A DNA stretch of 64,000 bases from Sphingopyxis sp. (lineage in GTDB: Bacteria > Pseudomonadota > Alphaproteobacteria > Sphingomonadales > Sphingomonadaceae). This document shows, in pieces, positions 17,111 to 26,617 of the stretch (position 1 is the first letter of the stretch; each line of letters starts with the position of its first letter). A program made the translations under genes and the position numbers. Below the pieces are notes generated by a model that saw only the letters and a program-made list of their open reading frames with translations, did no database searches and was not told the DNA's origin. The DNA lies in contig PNNB01000020.1 of the NCBI GenBank assembly GCA_013823985.1, forward strand, positions 43,772 to 107,771, given 5' to 3'.

Positions 17111-19247
17111 ATGATTGATTATTTTGGAAGTTTGACGCGGCCACATGTCCGCTCGCATTTCCAAATTGCCTCCGTCAACTTGGCGATAGACCACTGGCTG
17201 GACCGCGAAAGGGACCAGCTTCCGCTATGGTTCCCGGTCGGGATCGGGTCGGGCATAGGCCTTTGGCAGGTTACAGGGGACGACGGGTTGTTTCCACTTC
17301 TGATCCTGACCTTATCGCTCATGCTTTTTGGCGTCGTTCTCGGCTTTCAAAGACGTTTTGCAAGGGTGCTGACCTTCGCGGCTATTGCCCTGTTGATAGG
17401 TTTCGCGGCGATTGCATTGAAATCGGCCTCCGTAGCCGAGCCAATCTTGCAAAAAGTGTGGGCGGGTGCGCTTCACGGGCGCGTCGAAAAGGTCTAATAT
17501 ATGGGCGCGCGCGGGGTGGTTCGCCTTGAAATCGAAACAGGCGAGGGGCTAGGTTTGCCTCCGAAGATCAGGCTTAATCTGTCGCAAGAGCAGATCGGTT
17601 CAGTATCGCTCAATACCGGTGCCTTCGTTCAGGTGCGGGCGCGGTTAATGCCACCCAATGGTCCGATTTTGCCGGGAAGCTATGATTTCGCACGGCGCGC
17701 ATGGTTTCAGCAAATAGGCGCCACCGGACGCGCATTAGGTCCTCTCACCCTGTTTAACTCCGCCACAATGTCATATCCTATCCCCGATGTGCGCAACTTC
17801 CTGACGCGGCATATCATTGCGCAAATGCCAGAAGGCACAGGCGAGATCGGCGCGGCGCTTATCACAGGAGATCAGGCGAATATCGACCCGGCAGGCTATG
17901 CGCAATAGCGGCATGGCGCATTTGCTATCCATCAGTGGGTTGCACGTTACAGCAGTGGTCGGCTTTCTGTTTGTGCTGTCTAGCAGGTTTCTCGCATTAT
18001 TCCCGAGTGTCGCACTCCGTTTTCCGGTTCCTCTGTTGGCCGCCGGATTCGCCGCTTTGGGGGCGATCGCTTATACGTTGTTGGCTGGTGCTGAAGTTCC
18101 CACCGTCAGGTCATGTATTGCGGCCTTGCTCATTCTGTTAGCTATGGCGCTCGGGCGGCAGGCTCTTACGCTGCGCCTTGTTTTGGTTGGAGCAATAATT
18201 GTCCTGCTTTTCTGGCCAGAGGCCATGGCGGGCCCAAGTTTTCAACTCAGCTTTGCGGCCGTCGCGACCATCGTCATTCTTCATGAAGCGGGATGGATGG
18301 CACGTTGGACCGAACGCAGGGACGAAGCCCTGATCGCGCGTGCTACGCGGGCGATTGTAGCGTTCATAGTAACAGGCATAGCCATCGAGTTCATTTTGGC
18401 ACCGATAACGCTGTTCCACTTTCATCGGACCGGGATGTATAGCGCCTTTGCTAATGTCATCGCGATCCCGCTCACGACCTTTGTCGTGATGCCGGCGCAG
18501 GCCATAGCGTTGATATTGGACTTGGGGGGAATCGGCGCGCCTGCATGGTGGATTGCCGGGCAGGGGATAGAAATCATCCTCACTTTGGCCCGTTCCGTAA
18601 GTAGTTTGCCGGGTGCTGTGACAATGATGCCTGCGATGCCTTCATGGGCATTTGTTCTGATGGTTTTCGGCGGATTATGGGTTCGCTTGCTGAAGAGCCA
18701 GGTACGGTTTGCGGGGCTGCTCCTCCTAGTGATTGGCTTATCGGCGATGCTTTCGGCGCCAAGACCTGACGTGCTGGTGACGTCGGACGGGAAGCATTTG
18801 GCTGTGGCTGAACCCAACGGACGCGACGCGTTGTTACGAACGCGGACGGGTGAATATATTCGCGACATGATGCTTGAAAGCGTCGGCACACTCGCCGAAC
18901 CCTTGGAAATGGAGTCATGGCCCGGCGCAAACTGTTCACCGGATATATGTGTCATACAGATGCGAAGAGGAGACCGGATGTGGAGCATCATGGCGACGCG
19001 GACAGCTTATCCTATACCCGAGCTTGAAATGGCCGCTGCCTGCAGCCGGGCGGATATCGTTGTGAGCGATCGATGGCTACCGGCATCCTGTTCGCCAAAA
19101 TGGATAAAGGCGGACAAAAATATGCTCACCGAAAGCGGTGGTCTCGCATTCTTCCTTCCAAGCAGCATCGTCCACAGTGTCAACGCCGAGAACGGTCACC
19201 ATCCTTGGGTTAAAGCCGCCCGCACCTATCCGCAGGACGGTCAGTGA
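17111..19247 (+). pseudogene. comEC: Broken comEC/rec2 (DNA-uptake channel), nonsense plus frameshift
   Basis: The intact protein moves single-stranded DNA across the inner membrane during natural transformation. Three pieces match one ComEC: the N-terminus with LDRERDQLPLWFPVGIG and membrane segments (17111-17494), the OB-fold/domain-4113-like middle (17498-17905), and the competence domain with LLSISGLHVTAVVGFLF and about eight membrane segments (from 17895 on). The first break is an in-frame TAA at 17495-17497 with the same frame continuing as normal ComEC sequence. The second is a shift of reading frame just before 17895, where GDQANIDPA should run into AMRNSGMAHL. The C-terminal part lacks an HxHxDH metallo-beta-lactamase motif, as in many alphaproteobacterial ComEC. 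Sequencing error would have to have struck twice to explain this. Confidence 0.85.
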
Positions 19248-19927
19248 TAACGACGCAATAACCCTGCCAATTTGCCTTGCACCTCGACTTCATGGGAGTC
19301 GAAATATTGCGGCTCATATAGCGAGTTTGCAGGATCGAGACGGATCCGCTGACCTTCGCGACGCAGATATTTCAGCGTCGCTTCTTCGCCCCGCACAAGG
19401 GCGACGACAATTTCACCATCGCGGGCTGTGTTTGCTTTTTTGATCAACGCATAGTCGCCGTCCAATATTCCGGCTTCCACCATCGAGTCTCCGGATACTT
19501 CAAGCGCATAATGCTCGCCACTACCGAGCAAAGCCATTGGCACGGAAAGCGAGCTTTGCCCCTCCAGAGCTTCAATCGGAACACCAGCCGCAATTTTTCC
19601 ATGCAGGGGAATTTCGAGGACATCATTGGCAGCCACAGGCAGGTTAACCTGCGCCTTGTTCGTTGCGATGGCGGGGGTAAGTTTGGTGACATTGAAAGGC
19701 CGGCTCGACCCGCCTTCCGGCATTTTCACCACTTCCAGTGCGCGTGCGCGGTTGACAAGGCGGCGGATAAACCCACGTTCCTCCAAAGCACCAATAAGCC
19801 GGTGTACACCGGATTTGCTTTTCAGATCGAGAGCTTCCTTCATTTCTTCAAACGAAGGTGAAATGCCGCTTTCTTCCAGATGCTTATGGATGAAAAGAAG
19901 CAATTCATGTTGTTTTGCGGTGAGCAT
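19241..19927 (-). CDS. lexA: LexA repressor, SOS response regulator
   Basis: Represses DNA-damage genes and is inactivated by RecA-stimulated self-cleavage. 228 residues: a winged helix at 1-65 with [20 protein letters not shown], the cleavage site A114-G115 (GKIAAGVP), the catalytic S148 in [13 protein letters not shown] and K186 in [10 protein letters not shown]. Two overlapping alphaproteobacterial LexA boxes lie 20-45 bases upstream, showing autoregulation. Gene order moeA-lexA is common in alphaproteobacteria. The 3' end overlaps the convergent broken comEC by 7 bases. Confidence 0.97.
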   Translation of the reverse strand: MLTAKQHELLLFIHKHLEESGISPSFEEMKEALDLKSKSGVHRLIGALEERGFIRRLVNRARALEVVKMPEGGSSRPFNVTKLTPAIATNKAQVNLPVAANDVLEIPLHGKIAAGVPIEALEGQSSLSVPMALLGSGEHYALEVSGDSMVEAGILDGDYALIKKANTARDGEIVVALVRGEEATLKYLRREGQRIRLDPANSLYEPQYFDSHEVEVQGKLAGLLRRYH

Positions 19928-19946
19928 TTGACGTCCCCGATATGTT

Positions 19947-19972
19947 GAACATGAATGGAACGATTAGAGAAC
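19947..19972 (-). promoter_or_regulatory. Two overlapping LexA boxes upstream of lexA
   Basis: On the minus strand the sequence holds GTTC three times, each separated by exactly seven bases: GTTCTCTAATCGTTC (19958-19972) and GTTCCATTCATGTTC (19947-19961) share the central GTTC. GTTC-N7-GTTC is the known LexA site of alphaproteobacteria. The position, 20-45 bases before the lexA start, fits autorepression. Confidence 0.9.
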
Positions 19973-20016
19973 ATATGCGGTTAAGTCAACACTCGGTGAT
20001 CCAAGTTCCGTTGCAG

Positions 20017-21195
20017 TCAATCGATCCGCAGAAATTGGGCAGGTTCTCCTGTTTCCCGCGCTGGCGCGTCCACAGGGTTTATCAGCAGTGCATTGGCCTT
20101 GGAAAGAGGCGTGAGCATCCCGCTATCTTGCCTCGAAAATATTGAAATAAAACCATTTTCTTCAACGGCACGAAAAAATTCTATTCGTTTCCCACCCGCT
20201 GCGATTGATTGATTCAGTGTGCCCGTGTTGACCTTAGGCAGGGAGTCTTTGCATCCGGCAAGATAGCGTATCAAAGGCAATAGAAAGAGCGTGGCTGTAA
20301 CATATGCCGACGACGGATTTCCGGGCAATCCCAGTATGATTGTCTTGCCGATTCGTCCTACAATGAGAGGCTTTCCAGGTCGGATGGCCACTTTCCAGAA
20401 GTCGATCTTGGCGCCTAATGCGCGGAGTACCGGTTCCACCAAATCATGATCGCCCACAGAAGCACCGCCTGTAGTGACGATGATATCGGAACGCAGGCAA
20501 TTTCGGATCGCGGCTTTGAGTGCCTCCATCTTGTCTTCGGCAATACCGCAATCCGTCACATCACATGGCAAATCTGATAACATGGCGACGAGCATCGGGC
20601 TGTTGCTGGACGGAATATGGGCTGAATCACATGGTTCACCGGGCGCGCGCAATTCGTCGCCAGAAGCCACGATGCTTACATGTGGACGGCCACCGACATT
20701 CAACGCTCCATAGCCGGCCATGGCCGCCACCGCGATTGCGCCCGGTGTCAACCTGATCCCAGCCTCCAGCAATGTAGAACCTTCGCTAAAGTCGCCGCCC
20801 GCACGTCTGATATGCGCCGACGGCTCTAAAGAATCCGTGCCCTTCAGCGTAAGTTTCGTACCATCACGGATCGCGTCCTCCTGAATAAGCACCGTGTCGC
20901 AGCCTTCAGGAATATGGGCACCGGTAAAAATCCGGACCGCCTCGCCAGCACCGACTTCTTTTCCAAAGGGTCGACCTGCTGCGCTCTCGCCGACAACTAG
21001 CCACGGACCGGGTTGTGTGGAGCTATGAAGGGCGTAGCCATCCATGGCCGATAGATCCGCCGCAGGCTGAGTACGTTTGGCGATTACGGGCTCTGCGAGA
21101 TAATGGCTTATACAGGCGGAAAGTGGCTTCGACTGGAACGGTAAGCGGGACGTTAAATCCAGCAGTTGCCACTGCGCTTCGTCCAAGCTTATCAT
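20017..21195 (-). CDS. moeA: Molybdopterin molybdenumtransferase
   Basis: Inserts molybdate into adenylylated molybdopterin, the last step of molybdenum cofactor synthesis. 392 residues with the usual MoeA domains: SAMDGYAL (about 50), [19 protein letters not shown], the MogA-like core [16 protein letters not shown], and [15 protein letters not shown]. The start is ATG at 21195 rather than the TTG five codons upstream, because ATG overlaps the moaC stop as ATGA. Its 3' end is 90 bases before lexA. Confidence 0.95.
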   Translation of the reverse strand: MISLDEAQWQLLDLTSRLPFQSKPLSACISHYLAEPVIAKRTQPAADLSAMDGYALHSSTQPGPWLVVGESAAGRPFGKEVGAGEAVRIFTGAHIPEGCDTVLIQEDAIRDGTKLTLKGTDSLEPSAHIRRAGGDFSEGSTLLEAGIRLTPGAIAVAAMAGYGALNVGGRPHVSIVASGDELRAPGEPCDSAHIPSSNSPMLVAMLSDLPCDVTDCGIAEDKMEALKAAIRNCLRSDIIVTTGGASVGDHDLVEPVLRALGAKIDFWKVAIRPGKPLIVGRIGKTIILGLPGNPSSAYVTATLFLLPLIRYLAGCKDSLPKVNTGTLNQSIAAGGKRIEFFRAVEENGFISIFSRQDSGMLTPLSKANALLINPVDAPARETGEPAQFLRID

Positions 21196-21665
21196 GCGGG
21201 GCGCGCCCAATCGCCGGACTTGCCTCCGCTTTTGGTCAGAAGGCGTATGTCGGTAATCGTCATGGCCTTGTCGAGGGCCTTTGCCATGTCATAAATGGTC
21301 AAAAGAGCTACGGAGACTGCCGTCATCGCCTCCATCTCTACCCCGGTCTGCCCGGTGAGGCGGACGCGGGCAGTTGCGCGAATACCGGCGGCTTCAAAGG
21401 TGAAATCTACCGCTATTTTCGAAAGCAGTAACGGGTGGCATAGCGGTATGAGTTCGCTCGTCTTTTTCGCGGCCATAATTCCAGCGATACGGGCTGTGGC
21501 GAGGACATCGCCTTTCTTGGCGCAACCTTCCACGATCGCCTGCAAAGCCTGCGCGGACATTTGGATCCGGCCTTCTGCCACCGCCTCACGAACAGTGTCG
21601 GCTTTTGCCGAAACATCGACCATATGCGCAGCGCCGCTTTCGTCGAGGTGGGTCAGTTTCGTCAT
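21192..21665 (-). CDS. moaC: Cyclic pyranopterin monophosphate synthase
   Basis: Second step of molybdenum cofactor synthesis, forming cyclic pyranopterin monophosphate. The 157 residues fit the family. Diagnostic motifs are [18 protein letters not shown] at the start, [36 protein letters not shown] and [14 protein letters not shown]. It overlaps trpC upstream and moeA downstream by 4 bases each, so the molybdenum genes are tied translationally to the tryptophan genes. Confidence 0.97.
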   Translation of the reverse strand: MTKLTHLDESGAAHMVDVSAKADTVREAVAEGRIQMSAQALQAIVEGCAKKGDVLATARIAGIMAAKKTSELIPLCHPLLLSKIAVDFTFEAAGIRATARVRLTGQTGVEMEAMTAVSVALLTIYDMAKALDKAMTITDIRLLTKSGGKSGDWARPA

Positions 21666-22441
21666 GTGCCGGTCAATAGCATATGCGTTGCGCTTTCGAC
21701 ATCCTTCTGCCGCATCAGGCTCTCGCCGACGAGAAATGTGCTAACCCCGGCTTGTTCCATTCGCGTGCAATCCGCGTGGGTGGATATACCGCTTTCGCAC
21801 ACTAACAGCACGTCAGATGGCACCATTTTGGCCAGCCGTTCGGTTGTCGACAGGTCGACGTCAAACGTCTTCAGGTTTCGGTTGTTCACGCCGATCAGCT
21901 TCGATTTCAGATGTTGCAGCGCACGGTACATTTCGCTCTCGTCATGCACTTCAACAAGCACGTCGAGGTTTTGAGAAACTGCGGCATCTTCGATTTCACG
22001 CATTTGCTGATCTTCTAGTGCAGCGACAATAATCAATATGGCGTCAGCGCCCATGGCCCGCGCTTCGGCACATTGCCACGGGTCGACCATGAAATCTTTG
22101 CGGATCACGGGCAAATCACATGCAGCTCGTGCCGCAACCAGATAGTCTTCATGCCCTTGAAAATAGGGTGCGTCGGTAAGAACCGACAAGCATGCAGCAC
22201 CTCCTGCTTGATACGCCTTGGCATGTGCTGCAGGGTCGAAATCGGCACGGATGAGGCCTTTGGATGGGCTGGCTTTCTTGATCTCCGCAATCAACGCGAA
22301 ACCGGTTTGCGCACGCAATCGCAGCGCCATTTCGAAGCCGCGAACGGGAGAGGGTGAAGGCCAATGTGCCAAGCCCTCGAGCTTGCGTGCGGCGACTTCA
22401 CCGACTTTCGTAGCGCAGATTTCGGCAAGTTTGTCGGACAT
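21662..22441 (-). CDS. trpC: Indole-3-glycerol phosphate synthase
   Basis: Closes the indole ring in tryptophan synthesis. It is a 259-residue TIM barrel with the family motifs [20 protein letters not shown] (about 53-72), FFQG-type loop [42 protein letters not shown] and [10 protein letters not shown]. It is monofunctional, not fused to TrpF. The start overlaps the trpD stop by one base. Confidence 0.97.
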   Translation of the reverse strand: MSDKLAEICATKVGEVAARKLEGLAHWPSPSPVRGFEMALRLRAQTGFALIAEIKKASPSKGLIRADFDPAAHAKAYQAGGAACLSVLTDAPYFQGHEDYLVAARAACDLPVIRKDFMVDPWQCAEARAMGADAILIIVAALEDQQMREIEDAAVSQNLDVLVEVHDESEMYRALQHLKSKLIGVNNRNLKTFDVDLSTTERLAKMVPSDVLLVCESGISTHADCTRMEQAGVSTFLVGESLMRQKDVESATHMLLTGT

Positions 22442-23418
22442 TAATAAGCTACCCAGCAGTTTAATAGAGCCTTGGCCAGACCCTTATCAATGGCCTCAGC
22501 GGCTTCTTCGGCACCGGAATGCCAATCATGGACATGTCCAGCCACCATGAGAGCGGCAGAAGCATTCAAGAGAACGGCGTCGCGGTAAGCGCCCGCTTCG
22601 CCATCAAGGAGCCGCTTTAATGCAGCGGCATTATAAGCTGCATCACCGCCCCGCAATTCGTGCGCAGGATGGACAGCCAAGCCAACGCTTTGGGGTGTAA
22701 TCCGGGTCGAATTTTGACCAATCCGATGAACGCTGCTGGGGCCAGAGATCGACAGTTCATCCAAGGGCTCGTCACCGGCGACCAACATGGCATCTTCATA
22801 ATCCAGAAGTTCCAGGGCACCAGCGTAGACAGGCAAGAAATCTGGCCGCGCAACGCCGATCAGCTGACGCTTGACCCGTGCCGGATTCGCGGCAGGACCG
22901 GTCAGGTTAAATATGGTGCGCTTGCCAATCGCCTTGCGGATCGGGGCGAGCGGGGCGAGTGCAGGGTGATGCTTCTGCGCAAACAGAAAACAGATTCCGA
23001 GATCGGCCAGAGTGGCCTCTGCTGTATCGCTGGCTCGGTCGAGGTTGAGGCCCAAGGCCTCCAACGTATCTGCTGCCCCGGCTTTGGAAGAGGCTGCCCG
23101 GTTGCCGTGCTTGGCCACAGGAACTTCGCAGGCAGCAACAACGATCGCGACGGCGGTCGAGATATTTAGACTATGGCTTCCATCACCGCCGGTACCACAT
23201 ACATCGATCGCGCCATCGGGTGCCGAAATTGCTTTCATCCTTTTACGCATCTCGCGCACCGCAGCGGCAATCTCGATACTGGTTTCGTCGCGGTCGGACA
23301 TAACCGTCAGAAAATGCTGTATGTCGTCCGCCGCGACCTCTCCATCGAGGATAGCTGCAAAGGCTTCAGCCGCCAATTCCGCGGTAAGCGGTTGCGACGC
23401 ATCGGGAAGGAATTTCAC
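22441..23418 (-). CDS. trpD: Anthranilate phosphoribosyltransferase
   Basis: Transfers phosphoribosyl from PRPP to anthranilate. 325 residues with the PRPP-binding [16 protein letters not shown] (about 73-88), [20 protein letters not shown] and [13 protein letters not shown]. Family length is about 335. It overlaps trpG by 4 bases and trpC by one base. Confidence 0.97.
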   Translation of the reverse strand: MKFLPDASQPLTAELAAEAFAAILDGEVAADDIQHFLTVMSDRDETSIEIAAAVREMRKRMKAISAPDGAIDVCGTGGDGSHSLNISTAVAIVVAACEVPVAKHGNRAASSKAGAADTLEALGLNLDRASDTAEATLADLGICFLFAQKHHPALAPLAPIRKAIGKRTIFNLTGPAANPARVKRQLIGVARPDFLPVYAGALELLDYEDAMLVAGDEPLDELSISGPSSVHRIGQNSTRITPQSVGLAVHPAHELRGGDAAYNAAALKRLLDGEAGAYRDAVLLNASAALMVAGHVHDWHSGAEEAAEAIDKGLAKALLNCWVAY

Positions 23419-23999
23419 ACCCGTTCCTTTACCGGAATCCCCGCGATGTGCATGAAATTGGCCAGCATGGCATGACCATGCTCCGTGGCAATGCTTTCCG
23501 GATGGAATTGCACGCTATGGATGGGCAGCGTGGCATGGCGGAACCCCATGACGTGGCCATCATCACTGGTTGCGTTTACTACCAATTGCGACGGGATATC
23601 TTCGACGATCAAGGAATGATAGCGCGTCGCGGTAAAGGGCGAAGGCAGGCCCGCGAACAAGCCTGTGCCATCATGCGACACGGGCGATGTCTTGCCATGC
23701 ATCAAGCCGCCACGGGAAACCGTTCCTCCGAAATGTTGGCCAATGGTCTGGTGGCCAAGGCAGACACCGAGCAAAGGCTTTCCGGCATCGGCGCAGGCTG
23801 CAACCAGATCCAGACTTACACCGGCTTCATTAGGCGTTTTTGGCCCAGGAGAAATGAGAAACGCCTGTGCGCCAGAGGATATGGCCTGACCCGCCGACAT
23901 GGCATCGTTACGGACGACATCCACCTCTGCACCCAGCTCCATCAAATAATGGACCAGGTTCCATGTAAAACTGTCGTAATTGTCGATAACAAGGATCAT
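23415..23999 (-). CDS. trpG: Anthranilate synthase glutamine amidotransferase component
   Basis: Supplies ammonia from glutamine to TrpE (and possibly to para-aminobenzoate synthase). 194 residues with the nucleophile C80 in [15 protein letters not shown] and the His-Glu pair in [13 protein letters not shown] near 170. It is separated from trpE by a gene for a secreted hydrolase, so the anthranilate synthase subunits are not adjacent. Confidence 0.95.
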   Translation of the reverse strand: MILVIDNYDSFTWNLVHYLMELGAEVDVVRNDAMSAGQAISSGAQAFLISPGPKTPNEAGVSLDLVAACADAGKPLLGVCLGHQTIGQHFGGTVSRGGLMHGKTSPVSHDGTGLFAGLPSPFTATRYHSLIVEDIPSQLVVNATSDDGHVMGFRHATLPIHSVQFHPESIATEHGHAMLANFMHIAGIPVKERV

Positions 24000-24041
24000 G
24001 CGCGTGGCCCTAGCGCCTTTATATCGCGGGTGGAAGAGGCA

Positions 24042-25106
24042 CTATTGCGCTAATAATCGGGCTAAATCATCTTTCCAGAATTTGGCCCATGTATGGGTAC
24101 CATGGCCTTTCGTTTCACTGCTGGCCGGAACGAGAATGAATTTAGCGGTCGGCATACGTTTCGTGGCAAGTTCGGTTATGCCATAGTTGGACGGGTTGAT
24201 GAAATCGTCGGCCGAATTGATCCACAGCATCGGTGTCCGGATCTTCTCAAGATTGGGCCACGGATTGTAAGTGCGCGAGGAATCGAGCTGGTAAATGATG
24301 TCGTTGGCATCATTCCGCAACGCGATCCGCTGAAAAGCCTCATCGGTATATTTTTCCGCCGCTTCGCGGGACGGAAATTGTGCCTGTAACGCCAAGGGGT
24401 TTGCGCCAGCGATCATCGACAGCGATGCCGCCGCCCGAAGCCCTGCCAGCGGGGGTGATGTGTAATTGCCTTCTTGCCAAGCCGGGTCTGCTTTTATCGC
24501 ATCCATCGACAATTTGCGCCACATGCGGTTCTGACCCGCAATCTCGACGGGCAGGCATGCAAAAGGTGCCAGTTTTTCGACTGCGTCGGGATACCGCGTT
24601 GCCCACACGAAAGCGTGCATACAGCCCATGGAGGTGCCCAATATCAGCTTCAGTTTTTTGATGCCGAGTTTTTCGGTAACCAATCGATATTGGGCCGTGA
24701 CCATGTCGTCATAGTCGTATTTCGGAAACGCCATTCGCAACCCGTCACTTGGCTTGGACGATTGGCCATGGCCGATATTGTCCGGCAAGATAATGAAGTA
24801 ACGGGCGGTATCCAAAACTTGCCCCGGACCGAACAGTTCGTTGGCGAACTGAGGCTGGAAAAATTGTTTCCCGGTACCTCCGGTCCCGTGCAGGATCATA
24901 ACAGCATTGGTGATGTTTCCGTTCTTGTCGCGGCGCGGCGTGCCTAGGCTGGTATAGTGGATGTTGATTTCGGACAGTTTCTCGCCGCTGCCGAAGGCGA
25001 AATCGGAAAAAACGGCATCGCCTTCCGTCGCATCTGGTGTTTGTGCCTGAACAGGCGAAGAAAGCATTGCGATAATGCCAAGCGAAGCGAGTAAGAATGA
25101 GCGCAT
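24042..25106 (-). CDS. Secreted MetX-like alpha/beta hydrolase
   Basis: 354 residues. Residues 1-22 form a cleavable signal peptide (MRSFLLASLG..., cleavage near VQAQ). The body is an alpha/beta hydrolase like homoserine O-acetyltransferases: oxyanion region ILHGTGGTGKQFF (71-83), nucleophile S159 in LGTSMGCMHAF, acid in LWINSADDFINP (about 302) and base in KGHGTHTW (about 337). MetX enzymes of methionine synthesis are cytoplasmic, so the signal peptide argues for an esterase or other periplasmic hydrolase. It sits between trpE and trpG, 42 bases before trpG and 35 bases after trpE. The substrate cannot be told. Confidence 0.8.
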   Translation of the reverse strand: MRSFLLASLGIIAMLSSPVQAQTPDATEGDAVFSDFAFGSGEKLSEINIHYTSLGTPRRDKNGNITNAVMILHGTGGTGKQFFQPQFANELFGPGQVLDTARYFIILPDNIGHGQSSKPSDGLRMAFPKYDYDDMVTAQYRLVTEKLGIKKLKLILGTSMGCMHAFVWATRYPDAVEKLAPFACLPVEIAGQNRMWRKLSMDAIKADPAWQEGNYTSPPLAGLRAAASLSMIAGANPLALQAQFPSREAAEKYTDEAFQRIALRNDANDIIYQLDSSRTYNPWPNLEKIRTPMLWINSADDFINPSNYGITELATKRMPTAKFILVPASSETKGHGTHTWAKFWKDDLARLLAQ

Positions 25107-25141
25107 CGGGATATGCTAACGGGCTATCCCATCAGGTCAAG

Positions 25142-26617
25142 CTATTGCCCGAATTGGGCTTCTCCCGCGACGCGAAATGCCTCCCGGGCAGCGGCGATCA
25201 GGGCGCCTGCCTTAGCTTCGCATTCTCTCTGCTCATATTCAGGGTCGCTATCGGCGACGATTCCAGCGCCGGCCTGCACATGCATCACGCCGTCTTTCAC
25301 GACCGCCGTTCGTAAAACGATGCAGCTATCCATGTCGCCATTGGGTGAGAAATAGCCGACTCCACCGGCATAAGCGCCGCGCGTTTCCGGCTCCAGCTCG
25401 GCAATGATTTCGCATGCCCGCACCTTGGGTGCTCCACTAACGGTGCCGGCGGGGAATCCGGCAAACAAGGCATCAATCGCGTCCTTATCGTCTGCAAGTT
25501 CCCCCACAACATTGGACACGATGTGCATTACATGGCTGTAAAATTCGACCATATAACTGTCGGTGACCGTAACGCTGCCGCCCTTGGTAACGCGGCCGAC
25601 GTCGTTGCGGCCGAGGTCGAGCAGCATCAAATGCTCGGCCCGCTCTTTGGGGTCCGCCAGCAAAGATGCCTTGTTTTCCGCATCCTCCATACTGTTTTTC
25701 CCGCGCGGGCGAGTTCCCGCAATCGGGCGAATGGTAACTTCGCCGCCCCGTGCGCGCACAAGGATTTCGGGGCTTGAACCAATTAGCGCAAAGCCGGGGA
25801 GATCGATAAAATAAAGGAATGGAGAAGGATTGATACGGCGCAAAGCGCGATAGAGGTCAATCGGCGGAAGCGAAAATGGCGCAGTAAAGCGCTGGGCCAG
25901 CACAACCTGAAAGATATCGCCTGCCTCGATATAATCTTTGGCTTTGGCGACCATCGACCCATAGCGCCCGGCAGGCAGCACGGGGTTGAGCTGGATCGTT
26001 TGCGGATCAAAATCTACTGCGCCAGCGACACTTTTTGAAACGGACGCATCAAGCAGCCGTTCGGTCTCATCCAAACGCTCATGGGCCAGGGCAATCGCTT
26101 TTGTATCGTCTGCGCCCGTCCAGACGGGCGATACGAGGAACATTTCGTCCTTCAGGCGATCGAAAACCAGAATGACTGTTGGCCGGACAAAAAGCATATC
26201 CGGCACTTCCAGCGAAGATTGGGCAGCACGCGGCAACTTTTCGACCAGGCCGATGGTTTCGTAACCGAAATAGCCGACTAGACATGCCAAAGCAGGTGGT
26301 AGTTCGGCAGGGACATCCATACGACATCGGGTTGCCAAAGCACGCAAGGCGTCCAACGCAGGCAAGGGTTCCGGCTCGAAAGCATCCCGCTGCGTCAACC
26401 AATCCCGGTTGATCTCGGCTTTCTGGCCTTGCGCACGAAACACCAAATCGGGTGCCAAGCCGATCAGGCTATGGCGGCCCCGCGTCTCTCCACCTTCGAC
26501 CGATTCAAGGATGAAGTCACCGCGTTCGGGTTCGAAAAGCTTGAGCGCGGCAGATACCGGCGTTTCGGTGTCTGCGATGCGTTTACGCCAGACGAGGGCG
26601 GGTTTAGTTGCCGTCAC
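25142..26617 (-). CDS. trpE: Anthranilate synthase component I
   Basis: Forms anthranilate from chorismate with ammonia from TrpG. 491 residues with the N-terminal LFEPERGDFILESVEGGETRGRHS (two parts, 27-50), which holds the LLES-type tryptophan feedback site, then the chorismate-binding core IAGTRPRGKN, DLGRNDVGRV, and FPAGTVSGAPKVRACEII. The start lies inside the 3' end of ppiD (14-base overlap), so no independent trp leader or attenuator is present in front of it. Confidence 0.95.
   Translation of the reverse strand: MTATKPALVWRKRIADTETPVSAALKLFEPERGDFILESVEGGETRGRHSLIGLAPDLVFRAQGQKAEINRDWLTQRDAFEPEPLPALDALRALATRCRMDVPAELPPALACLVGYFGYETIGLVEKLPRAAQSSLEVPDMLFVRPTVILVFDRLKDEMFLVSPVWTGADDTKAIALAHERLDETERLLDASVSKSVAGAVDFDPQTIQLNPVLPAGRYGSMVAKAKDYIEAGDIFQVVLAQRFTAPFSLPPIDLYRALRRINPSPFLYFIDLPGFALIGSSPEILVRARGGEVTIRPIAGTRPRGKNSMEDAENKASLLADPKERAEHLMLLDLGRNDVGRVTKGGSVTVTDSYMVEFYSHVMHIVSNVVGELADDKDAIDALFAGFPAGTVSGAPKVRACEIIAELEPETRGAYAGGVGYFSPNGDMDSCIVLRTAVVKDGVMHVQAGAGIVADSDPEYEQRECEAKAGALIAAAREAFRVAGEAQFGQ

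Noticed and set aside
24042..25106. Homoserine O-acetyltransferase MetX
   Set aside because: The fold fits, but a clear signal peptide and the lack of methionine genes nearby argue against a cytoplasmic biosynthetic enzyme.
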